Below are positions 1-8,437 of a DNA stretch of 64,000 nt, piece after piece (the first letter of the stretch is position 1; each line of letters starts with the position of its first letter). The DNA lies in assembly GCF_031846265.1 (NCBI RefSeq), contig NZ_JAVRIA010000002.1, positions 248,001-312,000 of the forward strand, read 5' to 3'. Below the pieces are notes generated by a model that was given only the letters and a program-made list of their open reading frames with translations, was not told where the DNA came from and did no database searches. This stretch comes from Microcosmobacter mediterraneus. GTDB lineage: Bacteria > Bacteroidota > Bacteroidia > Flavobacteriales > Flavobacteriaceae. The translations under genes and the position numbers were made by a program.

Positions 1-641
1 TGGTCATTTTTTATTTTCTCAATATTGAGAGGTATGGGCCTTCTTCTGTCATTTTTATAATAATCGCTCATAAGTGGATGAAAATTACTACCCTTTCTAT
101 GATATATGCTGTAGTTGTCAAAATAATAGGGCTCCAACTCCTTTTTAATGAAAGTATTGGATATTTCTTCACGCTCTTTTACCCGATTTAATGAGTTGTA
201 ATAAGAGCTGATGTCATTTTGCAAAATTTTTGGTAAAATAGAGAACTCTCCACTTTGATTTAACTTATCGTAAGCTGATGTATTACCGTAAAAATTTCGT
301 TCAAATAAATTATCTATAATATAGCTTGTTGATAAAGAGTCGAATGGTTTAATTTCTTGAAATTACTCTGATAGCATTTTACAAGACACTAAACTGTTCT
401 TAATATTTTGATTTAGTGACTTCAACAAAATGAGATCATCCGAAACATTTTGATACAATTGGCTTAGTTGAGTCTCAGACGATTTTTCAGATTTTACCTG
501 CTCATTCCAATTGTTGATTTGCAATGCAATCAAAATTCCAATAACCACAAGTAGTATTTCACCAATAGCGTATTTAAAGTACTTGCCCATTTTTTTCTGC
601 TCTATAAGTGATTTACGGATATGAAGGAAGAATTTAATCAT
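1..641 (-). pseudogene. DUF6090-family membrane protein, interrupted by an in-frame stop and cut by the window edge
   Basis: Seen: an ATG at 641 opens a 92-codon frame that ends at TAA (363-365). The very same frame stays open from there to base 1 for about 120 more codons with ordinary protein-like composition (starts FQEIKPFDSLSTSYIID). The first 47 residues match the upstream neighbour almost residue for residue (IRKSL.EQ.KMGKYFKYAIGEI, then a transmembrane segment ending in ALQINNWN). The neighbour runs to 242 residues, so 92 residues is far too short for the family. Inference: a single nonsense substitution has truncated the gene; a sequencing error or stop readthrough are alternatives. 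The ATG overlaps the upstream gene's TAA (ATGATTAA), so it would be translated by coupling. Function of DUF6090 is unknown. Confidence 0.75.
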
Positions 642-1362
642 CGTTTAACTCAGTTTTAATAAGCTCTAGAATAAGATTGTTTTCTTTGTCAATTCTCTTT
701 AATATTCTTAAAGCATCTTTTAAATTCCATCGTTTATCTACAGTTGTATTTTGAAAATCTCTGTCTCTGTAAACACTTAACATATTTGATTTAAAGTTTT
801 CTTGTTCAAAATCTTTATCGAAGATTATTATAGGAACATATTTTTTGTAGTGAACCCGTTGCTTTATGGTAAGTTTTTTAACTTCTTCCTGAACTTCAAG
901 ATAACCTGCGTATATACTTGGAAATTTAGATAATAAAATTTTCAGACTTTCATTACCTAGAATATCAAATTGTTGAGAAGAAATATTTAATGTGCTGTTT
1001 ACTAAATTTACTTTAGGATAATTAAGTGCACCTAATGAATCTCTAGTTTTTTCGTCTTTTGGTAGTGCCACATTAGGACCTGTGTATTTTAAGATTAAAG
1101 TGTTGTATTTAAATCTTGTATCGAAATATTCTAATCCCTTTTTTATAATACTATCGTTGGCTTCAAAATCTAATTTTAATTGATTTAAAACAACTTTTTC
1201 TTTTTGAACTTCTAATCTTTTTTGATTCCAGTTATTAATTTGTAATGCAATTAAAATCCCAACAACAACTAGCAATATTTCTCCAATAGCGTATTTAAAG
1301 TATTTTCCCATTTTATTCTGTTCTAATAGTGATTTGCGAATATGTCTAAAAAACTTAATCAT
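634..1362 (-). CDS. DUF6090-family single-pass membrane protein
   Basis: A 242-residue protein with a short basic cytoplasmic N-terminus (MIKFFRHIRKSLLEQNKMGK), one hydrophobic segment at about residues 27-45 (GEILLVVVGILIALQINNWN) and a charged, probably helical extracytoplasmic domain. The conserved N-terminal block is the hallmark of DUF6090, a family common in Flavobacteriia and often found as tandem paralogues. No catalytic motif is visible. It is the upstream member of a pair; its stop overlaps the start of the next copy by eight bases. Family assignment is from recognition of the N-terminal block; role unknown. Confidence 0.8.
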   Translation of the reverse strand: MIKFFRHIRKSLLEQNKMGKYFKYAIGEILLVVVGILIALQINNWNQKRLEVQKEKVVLNQLKLDFEANDSIIKKGLEYFDTRFKYNTLILKYTGPNVALPKDEKTRDSLGALNYPKVNLVNSTLNISSQQFDILGNESLKILLSKFPSIYAGYLEVQEEVKKLTIKQRVHYKKYVPIIIFDKDFEQENFKSNMLSVYRDRDFQNTTVDKRWNLKDALRILKRIDKENNLILELIKTELNDD

Positions 1363-1450
1363 AATATTTTGTCCCCTCGAGCATTATCGAGGTCAAAATG
1401 TATTTTAAACGAAGATACCTTGCAAAGCAACTCGACAGGTTTTAAATAGG

Positions 1451-1473
1451 TCTCGACTACGCTCGACCAGACA
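1451..1473. repeat. Short dispersed flavobacterial repeat (TCTCGACTACGCTCGACC type)
   Basis: The 151-base gap 1363-1513 contains TCTCGACTACGCTCGACC followed by AGACA. It is the same family as the CTTCGACAAGCTCAGCCTGACA copy inside the BioF-like gene at 21236. The gap also has an imperfect stem CCTCGA-N6-TCGAGG at 1375-1392 flanked by TTTTG and CAAAA. No gene is visible in the gap. Confidence 0.55.
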
Positions 1474-1513
1474 TTATGCATATGTCTTAAGATTTTAATC
1501 ATCAAGAATTCTA

Positions 1514-1873
1514 TTAACTATTATTTTTAAACAGTAATGACGCTTGCTTGCCAAAGACACCAGCAACTCCAGCAGCTAAACCTCCTATAATCCCAGTTAC
1601 TAAAATCAAAACATAAGGATTACCTCCTAGAGTTAATAAGGTTGAAATCTTTTTTGCTAAAACAAAATCATTGGCATTGCCTAACCAAAATGAATGTACT
1701 ATCCACAATAAAGCAATGGCTAAAAAAGGTATAAAAAATACCGACGTTTTCTTCAACTGAACTAACAGTGCTGATAAAAAAGCGGCTAACATAATTGACC
1801 ACCAAGGTAAAAACTGTGCAAGAATAATTGCTAATAGAATGGTAAGTATAAAGTTGGTTATGTTCTTATTCAT
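1514..1873 (-). CDS. Small four-helix membrane protein of unknown function
   Basis: 119 residues, almost entirely hydrophobic, with about four predicted membrane spans (roughly residues 8-38, 46-66, 88-108) and a Gly/Ala-rich last helix (GIIGGLAAGVAGVFG). No known domain recognised. Its ATG (1871-1873) lies inside the 3' end of the penicillin-acylase gene, whose stop is at 1866-1868, so the two are translationally coupled and probably one operon. Context suggests an envelope role, but nothing more specific can be supported. Confidence 0.7.
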   Translation of the reverse strand: MNKNITNFILTILLAIILAQFLPWWSIMLAAFLSALLVQLKKTSVFFIPFLAIALLWIVHSFWLGNANDFVLAKKISTLLTLGGNPYVLILVTGIIGGLAAGVAGVFGKQASLLFKNNS

Positions 1874-4286
1874 TACTTGAAGGTGTTAAGGTTTGTGTTG
1901 CAATTACTGTATCATCAGCAGTTTCATTTTGCATATAGTTAAGGCTATGGTAGTTACCTACAGCCCAATCATCTATGAAATTATCATAATATTTACTCCC
2001 TGGATTACCAGATTGCCCTCCAGGATAAATACCAATAGCTTTTGGTGGCGAGGACATTTCTACAATCATTCGCCAGGATGGTCCCCAATTTCTACCAGCA
2101 GCATTTACTGTATTTCTGTCACCTCCAATTGGTAAATCAAATCTTGAAAACGCTGGTAAACCTTGTAATAAATGGCCAACATAGGTGCCTTTATAGTACT
2201 GCCAATTATAATCGCCATTCTGGGCTTTCCATGAGTTAAGCTCCTTAGCTGTTTCTTTAAAGGCTATTAAAAAGAGATCATGAGCAGTTTCTTTTTCTGG
2301 TGTTTCAATAATATCCATAAAGGCATCTTCTGGGTTATCCTTTAACAGATCAATCGCAATGTATGTAAATGGTTTATCTAAAACCATGTCTTCTTTTTCA
2401 TCATACTCATCCCAAATTAGCAGGTATAAATTGGTCCACCAAGAATCCCAAATACTTGGAGCAAGTTCACCTATATTACTATTAAAATCCCAAGCTTTGA
2501 CTATGTCAAGTATTTCCTGCTCTTCTGAAGTTAAATTAGACGTGTCCATGTGCTTATACATATAAGGTAATAACTCAGAAGCCTTCTTATTAAAGTTAGT
2601 ATTCTGTAAATCTTTAAAATCTTGAATATTAAATTTTTCTTTAGATCTAAAAAAGTCATTAATTACTCTATTACGATAAGAATCATAACCATCATTAAAC
2701 ACGTAAAAAGGATATAATGAATCTGTTGGATGTTGATTTGATGAACTAACAAATCCACGCTCTGGATTCTTAGTATGTGCATTAAATTCTCTTGGAATAA
2801 AACTTTGCCAGTCGTGATCTGGATTGCTACCATCCATTAAAAACTTTCCTTGTCCTTCCCATTTATTTGGAAACAAGCCTTGAATCCAAATAGCTATATC
2901 GCCTTCAGTAGAAGCAAATACAAAGTTTTGCGCTGGTGCAACATGCTTGGATAATGCATCTTTATAATCCTCGTAATTTTTACCTGTGTTCATCTTTAAG
3001 AATAGATCTACAAAATCATGGCCAATATGTCCAGCCCATTTCATAGCATAACCAACGCGTTCACTATCACTTTTAAAGGTGTGGTCATAACTTACTGGTC
3101 CATGATGTGTATACATTACAGAATCTAAGTACATTTCTTTACCTTTTATTTTAATCTCTTCAACTCTAACCGTTACATCTTTCCATCCATCATCATATTT
3201 GTATTTTGTTCGGTCTTCGTTAAACTCAATTTTATACCAATCCTTAACATCTCTTGTTGCATTAGTTTCGCCCCAAGATATGTGGTTATTAAACCCTGAA
3301 ATAATTCCTAAAGTTCCTGGTAATGTTGCTCCCATAGAATTATGTTCTGGAGTTGCAATTTGCATCACATACCAAATAGAAGGTAAGTTTAAGCCTAAGT
3401 GAGGATCATTAGCTAAAATTGGATTACCTGAATATGATTTACTTGGTCCTACTGCCCAATTGTTACTGCCATTATGTGGATTTGGTTTCTCCATGACCTC
3501 TTTAATTGAATCCATGGGCAATTCACTTTGTGGTAATGGTGTTTGCTCTTCATCTATGAAACTCCAATCAGTATCTGTTGGGATCACAGGATCATCAAAA
3601 TCGTAAAAATCTGGATACAGCATATCAAACCTATCCTTTCCAAATTCTCTGAGCGCATTGGTATATTCAAAATCCGAATCACCTCCGCATAACATATCTG
3701 TCATGTACATGAGCAAGTGCATGGTTTTATCTATAGTCCACGCTTCTGGCTTATAATCGAGGAGCTTATACTCTACAGGATAATCCTGTGGCTGTAGTTG
3801 ATTGATATAGGCATTTACACCATCGCAATAAGCTTGTAAATGCGATAGCGATTTAGGATCTTTTTTAATGACTTCCATACTGTTTTCTGCACCATATATC
3901 ATCCCTTTTCTACGTTGCGCTCTATCATAGTTTAAAGCGTTTTCACCAACAATTTCAGATAATCGTCCTGCTGCTGCATGGGTTTGAAACTCCATTTGCC
4001 AAAAACGATGTTTAGCTGTGATATAGCCTTGAGCTCTATATAAATCAAGGTCGTTTTGAGCAAAAATATGTGGTATCAATTGTGCGTCGTAATGAACTGT
4101 TACCTCATCAGATAAGCCATCAATACTTAGCTCGCCAGTAATATCTTCATCTCTTTCATTTTGCCAAACTCCTTGGGAAGGACTTAAAAATTTTCCTATT
4201 GGCGGAATTGAGCCTAGTTTAGTATTGAAGCAATAAAAGATTGCTATAACAAGAAGTAATGAGACTAGTAATTTAGCTATTTTCAT
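1866..4286 (-). CDS. Penicillin acylase family protein (N-terminal nucleophile amidohydrolase)
   Basis: An 806-residue member of the penicillin amidase/acyl-homoserine-lactone acylase family (peptidase S45). Residues 1-20 form a signal peptide or anchor (hydrophobic LLVSLLLVIAIFYCF). Family members are made as one precursor that cleaves itself so that a serine becomes the N-terminal nucleophile of the beta chain; here that is Ser274 in NGSNNWAVG, followed by ANDPHLGL, the classical beta-chain signature. The length and order (short alpha chain, spacer, long beta chain) are normal. It acts outside the inner membrane. The substrate (beta-lactam side chain, acyl-homoserine lactone or another N-acyl amide) cannot be read from sequence. 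Overlaps the downstream small membrane protein by eight bases. Confidence 0.92.
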   Translation of the reverse strand: MKIAKLLVSLLLVIAIFYCFNTKLGSIPPIGKFLSPSQGVWQNERDEDITGELSIDGLSDEVTVHYDAQLIPHIFAQNDLDLYRAQGYITAKHRFWQMEFQTHAAAGRLSEIVGENALNYDRAQRRKGMIYGAENSMEVIKKDPKSLSHLQAYCDGVNAYINQLQPQDYPVEYKLLDYKPEAWTIDKTMHLLMYMTDMLCGGDSDFEYTNALREFGKDRFDMLYPDFYDFDDPVIPTDTDWSFIDEEQTPLPQSELPMDSIKEVMEKPNPHNGSNNWAVGPSKSYSGNPILANDPHLGLNLPSIWYVMQIATPEHNSMGATLPGTLGIISGFNNHISWGETNATRDVKDWYKIEFNEDRTKYKYDDGWKDVTVRVEEIKIKGKEMYLDSVMYTHHGPVSYDHTFKSDSERVGYAMKWAGHIGHDFVDLFLKMNTGKNYEDYKDALSKHVAPAQNFVFASTEGDIAIWIQGLFPNKWEGQGKFLMDGSNPDHDWQSFIPREFNAHTKNPERGFVSSSNQHPTDSLYPFYVFNDGYDSYRNRVINDFFRSKEKFNIQDFKDLQNTNFNKKASELLPYMYKHMDTSNLTSEEQEILDIVKAWDFNSNIGELAPSIWDSWWTNLYLLIWDEYDEKEDMVLDKPFTYIAIDLLKDNPEDAFMDIIETPEKETAHDLFLIAFKETAKELNSWKAQNGDYNWQYYKGTYVGHLLQGLPAFSRFDLPIGGDRNTVNAAGRNWGPSWRMIVEMSSPPKAIGIYPGGQSGNPGSKYYDNFIDDWAVGNYHSLNYMQNETADDTVIATQTLTPSSNE

Positions 4287-4334
4287 TATTAGGAGTGTTT
4301 TTTGATGTTTAAAGATAATTTTTTTAACTGAATA

Positions 4335-4811
4335 TTAATTAAACAATTTTTGCTGTTTAATTGGGTTTTCATGCTCTAAGAGCCACTTCTTTCTGTATAA
4401 TCCTCCTGCATAACCAGTAAGACTTCCATCACTACCTATAACGCGATGACATGGTACTACAATCCAAAGTGGGTTTTTACCATTGGCATTTGCTACAGCT
4501 CTTATGGCTTTAACATTACCTAGTTGTTTAGAAAGATCCAAATACGATATTGTTTTTCCGTATGGAATCGAATTGATTGCCTGCCAAACTTGTTTTTGAA
4601 AAACCGTTCCTTCAGGATTTAGTTTAAGATTAAACTGCTTACGCTTTCCTTTAAAGTATTCTTTGAGTTGATCTACACAATCTTGTAAGTTATTAGGAAT
4701 AGCTTTATTAGTTTCTGCAACAGATTCTAGAATTGATATTTTTGAAATTCCTTCAGAGTTACCTTCAATTTTGGCAATTCCTAAAGGTGTGTCAAAATAA
4801 CAGTATTGCAT
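4335..4811 (-). CDS. ogt: Methylated-DNA--protein-cysteine S-methyltransferase
   Basis: A 158-residue O6-alkylguanine-DNA alkyltransferase that moves the alkyl group from damaged guanine to its own cysteine in a suicide reaction. The active site PCHR is at residues 120-123 (Cys121), preceded by the helix-turn-helix region (FQKQVWQAINSIPYGKT) and the RAVANANGKNP segment typical of Ogt/Ada C-terminal domains. No Ada N-terminal domain is present, so this is the stand-alone constitutive form. Its ATG overlaps the stop of the upstream CNNM gene by one base (TAATG), which indicates coupling. Confidence 0.95.
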   Translation of the reverse strand: MQYCYFDTPLGIAKIEGNSEGISKISILESVAETNKAIPNNLQDCVDQLKEYFKGKRKQFNLKLNPEGTVFQKQVWQAINSIPYGKTISYLDLSKQLGNVKAIRAVANANGKNPLWIVVPCHRVIGSDGSLTGYAGGLYRKKWLLEHENPIKQQKLFN

Positions 4812-5938
4812 TACTCCTTATCGAGATCAGTTTCATTGTCTTCAATAAGACCTAATCGTTTAGCTCTTGTTTCCCAACTTTTTCTAGCATACATTTGAAG
4901 ATCAGCTACATTATCACTTTCGTCCATAATTTCAAACCCAAGTAAAGTCTCGATAACATCTTCCATTGTTACTAAACCACTTACAGAGCCATATTCATCT
5001 ACAACTAATGCTATGTGATTTCTATTCTTAACTAGTTCCTCAAAAAGTTTAGGTATTGGTGTATCTCTATTGGTTACAAGGATATCGCGTTTTATTTCAT
5101 CTAGCTTTTTTTCACCATTATCAAAAGCCATTTCTTTAAAAACATCATCTTTTAAAACTAATCCAATAATATTATCTAGAGTGTCTCTGTAGACTGGAAT
5201 CCTTGAAAATCTTAAATTGGTGTTTTCATTAAAAAATTCGGCTATTGATGTTGAGGCATCTTCAACTTTCATAACAGTTCTTGGAGTCATAATATCTTTT
5301 ACCAAAACCTCTTTGAATGATAAAAGATTTCTAATGACATTGCTTTCATTTTCTTCAAACACACCTTCTTCTTGAGCAATATCTGTCATAGCAATAAAGC
5401 CCTCTCTACTTAAAATACTACCATGTCCTTTACCACCAATTAGTTTAGTGGTAAGTTGTAATACCCAAAGAATCCCTGTCCATTTTAATGGGAAAATTAG
5501 AACTTTTAACGCTTTGGTTGTAAAATTAGCTAGTTGTTTCCAGTAAGTTGCTCCTATAGTTTTAGGTATTATTTCTGAAGCGACTAAAATTAAAATTGTC
5601 ATTATGGTTGAAACAATTCCGACCATGATATCTTCAGTAATTTCAAAACCAAAAAGGCTTCTGGTTTGCGTACCATATATTTCAACGTATGCTACTTTGG
5701 CCTGTACACCAACCAATATGGCTCCTACTGTGTGCGCAATAGTATTGAGCGTAAGAATTGCAATGAGTGGTCTATCTACATCTTTTTTTAGTTCTTCAAG
5801 TTCTGTAGCATAAACTTTACCTTCCTGTTTTTTCATATTGACAAATGTTGGTGTAACACTCAGCAATACAGCTTCTAAAATGGAACATAAAAATGAAAAG
5901 AAAATGGAAATGATTCCGTAGAAAATGAGTAAGCCCAT
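4811..5938 (-). CDS. CNNM (DUF21) and CBS-pair membrane protein, hemolysin/CorC-like
   Basis: 375 residues. The N-terminal half is a DUF21/CNNM transmembrane domain with about four spans (residues 1-25, 58-80, 103-125, 138-165). It is followed by two CBS motifs at about residues 205-325 (IMTPRTVMKVEDA and LVTMEDVIETLLG), which bind adenine nucleotides in relatives. The C-terminal CorC_HlyC domain found in most full-length homologues (about 420-450 residues) is absent: the protein ends shortly after the CBS pair with a charged tail. The family is linked to magnesium/cobalt export; the annotation hemolysin is historical. Stop overlaps the ogt start (TAATG). Confidence 0.88.
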   Translation of the reverse strand: MGLLIFYGIISIFFSFLCSILEAVLLSVTPTFVNMKKQEGKVYATELEELKKDVDRPLIAILTLNTIAHTVGAILVGVQAKVAYVEIYGTQTRSLFGFEITEDIMVGIVSTIMTILILVASEIIPKTIGATYWKQLANFTTKALKVLIFPLKWTGILWVLQLTTKLIGGKGHGSILSREGFIAMTDIAQEEGVFEENESNVIRNLLSFKEVLVKDIMTPRTVMKVEDASTSIAEFFNENTNLRFSRIPVYRDTLDNIIGLVLKDDVFKEMAFDNGEKKLDEIKRDILVTNRDTPIPKLFEELVKNRNHIALVVDEYGSVSGLVTMEDVIETLLGFEIMDESDNVADLQMYARKSWETRAKRLGLIEDNETDLDKE

Positions 5939-5967
5939 TAAAGTAGTATAAGTTTTGTTCTGCTAAT

Positions 5968-6957
5968 TTACGAAATCAATTTGACAACATCTTTAGCGAA
6001 ATAAGAGGCTATAATATCGGCTCCTGCACGTTTTATTGCGGTAATTTGTTCTAACATTACAGCATCATGATCTAGCCATCCTTTTTCTGCTGCAGCTTTA
6101 AGCATAGCATATTCTCCCGACACTTGGTATACAGCTATAGGAACCTCTACTTCATTTTTAATGTCTCTAACAATATCTAGATAACATAATCCTGGTTTCA
6201 ACATAACAATGTCTGCGCCTTCGTCAATATCCATTTCGGTTTCTCTAATGGCTTCAAATCTATTCGCAAAATCCATTTGGTAGGTTTTCTTATCCTTTGG
6301 TACATTTTTTAAGTCAGCAGGTGCAGAATCTAAAGCATCTCTGAAAGGACCATAAAATGCTGAAGCGTATTTAGCTGAATAGCTCATAATCCCTGTGTCA
6401 ATGAAGTTATCATCATCTAAAGCTTCTCTAATCGATAATATTCTTCCATCCATCATATCACTAGGAGCAACGAAATTTGCACCTGCTTCTGCATGGCTAA
6501 TACTCATTTTTGCTAAAATATCTACTGTGGCATCATTAATAATTTTTCCGTTTTCAACAATACCGTCGTGACCATAAGACGAATAAGGATCTAAAGCTAC
6601 ATCTGTTATTACTAACATGTCAGGGCAGATATTCTTTACTGTTTTTATTGCTCGCTGCATCAAACCATTAGGATTCAGAGCTTCTGTTCCTTTATTGTCC
6701 TTAAGGTTGTTTGGTGCTTTTACAAAAAGTAAAACAGCCTTTAACCCAAGATCCCAAAGTGTTTTCACTTCTTGCTCTAATAAGTCGAGGCTAAACCTGT
6801 AGTAATTTGGCATTGAAGCAATCTCTTCTTTAACACCTTTGCCTTCAACCACAAATAAAGGCACTAAAAAATCATTTGGAGTGATTATGGTTTCTCTTAC
6901 CAAACCTCTTATGACTTCATTTTGACGTAAGCGTCTATTTCTTCTGAGTGGGAACAT
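5968..6957 (-). CDS. hemB: Delta-aminolevulinic acid dehydratase (porphobilinogen synthase)
   Basis: 329 residues. Condenses two 5-aminolevulinate molecules to porphobilinogen in haem synthesis. The two Schiff-base lysines are visible: Lys196 (SYSAKYASAFYGPFR) and Lys254 (IVMLKPGLCYLD). The metal-site segment reads DVALDPYSSYGHDG (residues 119-132): the cysteines of zinc-dependent enzymes are replaced by Ala/Asp, which is the magnesium-type site. A TATCTTTG promoter box lies 19 bases before the start (6976-6983). It is divided from hemF by only 35 bases on the same strand; together with hemF it supplies two steps of the same pathway. Confidence 0.97.
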   Translation of the reverse strand: MFPLRRNRRLRQNEVIRGLVRETIITPNDFLVPLFVVEGKGVKEEIASMPNYYRFSLDLLEQEVKTLWDLGLKAVLLFVKAPNNLKDNKGTEALNPNGLMQRAIKTVKNICPDMLVITDVALDPYSSYGHDGIVENGKIINDATVDILAKMSISHAEAGANFVAPSDMMDGRILSIREALDDDNFIDTGIMSYSAKYASAFYGPFRDALDSAPADLKNVPKDKKTYQMDFANRFEAIRETEMDIDEGADIVMLKPGLCYLDIVRDIKNEVEVPIAVYQVSGEYAMLKAAAEKGWLDHDAVMLEQITAIKRAGADIIASYFAKDVVKLIS

Positions 6958-6975
6958 TTTAAATAATTAGAGTTG

Positions 6976-6983
6976 CAAAGATA
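6976..6983 (-). promoter_or_regulatory. Candidate -7 promoter box for hemB
   Basis: On the minus strand TATCTTTG matches the Bacteroidota -7 consensus TAnnTTTG. No good TTTG -33 element is seen at the standard spacing, so confidence is limited. Confidence 0.35.
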
Positions 6984-6992
6984 GTCTTCTTT

Positions 6993-7895
6993 TTAAACCC
7001 AACTTATTGGGGTTTTTAAAACCTTAATCAATTTTTCTTCTTCGCTACCAACTTCTGGCAAATGATTGTAATGCCATTGTACGTGAGGCGGCAGACTCAT
7101 TAAAATACTTTCTATTCTGCCATTAGTTTTTAAACCGAAAAGCGTGCCTTTATCATGCACTAAATTAAATTCTACATAACGACCGCGTCTTATCTCTTGC
7201 CAATTGCGTTGTGCTTTTGTGTAGTCTAAATCTTTTCTTTTGTTTACTATTGGCATGTAGGCTTCTAGGAAACTATCACCAACTTCTGTAACAAAGTCAT
7301 ACCAATTTTGCATTGACATCATTTCAGAAGCTTTACAATAATCGAAAAATAATCCACCAATACCTCGTCCTTCATTTCTATGACTGTTGTAAAAATACTC
7401 ATCACAACGTGCTTTATATTTTGGGTAAAATTCAGGATTATGATTGTCGCAAGCTGATTTACATACTTTATGAAAATGAATAGCATCGTCCTCAAATAAA
7501 TAATAAGGTGTTAAATCCTGTCCTCCTCCAAACCATTGGTCTACTATGTTGCCTTCGCTATTATACATTTCAAAATATCGCCAATTAGCATGAACCGTTG
7601 GTATCATAGGATTTTGAGGATGGAGAACTAAACTCAATCCACAAGCAAAAAAGTCTACATCACCAACCTTAAAATAGGCTTGCATAGACTTTGGTAGTTT
7701 GCCATGAACTCCTGAAATATTAACACCACCTTTTTCAAATACGTTACCATTCTCAATAACTCGTGTTCTTCCACCTCCTCCCTCTGGTCGTTTCCAAATA
7801 TCTTCTTTAAATTTTGCTAAACCATCCACATCTTCCAATTTAGAAGTAATTGTATCTTGTAATCTCTGGATGTAGTTAAAAAATTTATCTTTCAT
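6993..7895 (-). CDS. hemF: Oxygen-dependent coproporphyrinogen III oxidase
   Basis: 300 residues, normal for HemF. It decarboxylates two propionates of coproporphyrinogen III to give protoporphyrinogen IX using O2. Signatures seen: VHANWRYFE (His102), WFGGGQDLTPYY at residues 121-132, and RRGRYVEFNLVHDKGT near residue 240. Two bases separate its start from the stop of the upstream acetyltransferase, so it sits at the 3' part of a co-directional run that then reaches hemB. Confidence 0.97.
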   Translation of the reverse strand: MKDKFFNYIQRLQDTITSKLEDVDGLAKFKEDIWKRPEGGGGRTRVIENGNVFEKGGVNISGVHGKLPKSMQAYFKVGDVDFFACGLSLVLHPQNPMIPTVHANWRYFEMYNSEGNIVDQWFGGGQDLTPYYLFEDDAIHFHKVCKSACDNHNPEFYPKYKARCDEYFYNSHRNEGRGIGGLFFDYCKASEMMSMQNWYDFVTEVGDSFLEAYMPIVNKRKDLDYTKAQRNWQEIRRGRYVEFNLVHDKGTLFGLKTNGRIESILMSLPPHVQWHYNHLPEVGSEEEKLIKVLKTPISWV

Positions 7896-7897
7896 TT

Positions 7898-8437
7898 TTA
7901 GCTCTTATATAGTTCGTAAAGCTCCATATCTAAAGCTTCTTTATTTGGTGGAGTATACTCTTTTGGCAAAGTTTCTTTCCAAATAAAATTATTTTTTTCT
8001 GCTACTTTTATACTTCCTAAATTACTTTTATGAGATATGATTTGAAGTGTTTCAAGTCCCAATACATCAAAAGCATAATTAGATAATGCTTTGATAGCTT
8101 TAGAAACAATACCTTGTCCTTCAAATTGATAACCTATACAATAGGCAAATTCGCCTTGTTTTTTTTCAAAGTCTACCTCTTTAATATACACCATTCCTAC
8201 TAAATCTTTAACTTGATCTTTTCTTATTAAGAATAGAAATTCGGAACGTTCTTTAAAATTTTTTGCTTTTGTTGTTGCAAATATTTTAGATAATTCTGGT
8301 GTTAGATTTTTTGCAAGAGTTAAGGGGAAATATGCTTTTAAACGCTCCTCGTTAGCTACAGCAAAATTACATAGCTTCCAATAGTCTTTGTCTTCTACTG
8401 GGACAATCGTAAATATCTTATTAAAGTTAAACAACAT
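7898..8437 (-). CDS. GNAT N-acetyltransferase, RimJ/RimL-like
   Basis: 179 residues from the ATG at 8437 (an upstream in-frame ATG at 8464 would add nine residues and overlap the previous gene by 38 bases; the inner start is preferred because the domain begins MLFNFNKIFTIVPV). Features of the RimJ/RimL branch are visible: the acceptor strand LVGMVYIKEVDF, the acetyl-CoA loop YQFEGQGIVSKAIKALSNYAF and the late NLGSIKVAEKNNFIWKET. Substrate unknown; ribosomal-protein or small-molecule amines are typical. Overlaps the EI24 gene's 3' end and abuts hemF. Confidence 0.8.
   Translation of the reverse strand: MLFNFNKIFTIVPVEDKDYWKLCNFAVANEERLKAYFPLTLAKNLTPELSKIFATTKAKNFKERSEFLFLIRKDQVKDLVGMVYIKEVDFEKKQGEFAYCIGYQFEGQGIVSKAIKALSNYAFDVLGLETLQIISHKSNLGSIKVAEKNNFIWKETLPKEYTPPNKEALDMELYELYKS

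Noticed and set aside
363..365. Programmed stop readthrough or recoding of the DUF6090 gene
   Set aside because: The codon is UAA, the strongest stop; no recoding element is visible. A nonsense mutation is the simpler reading.
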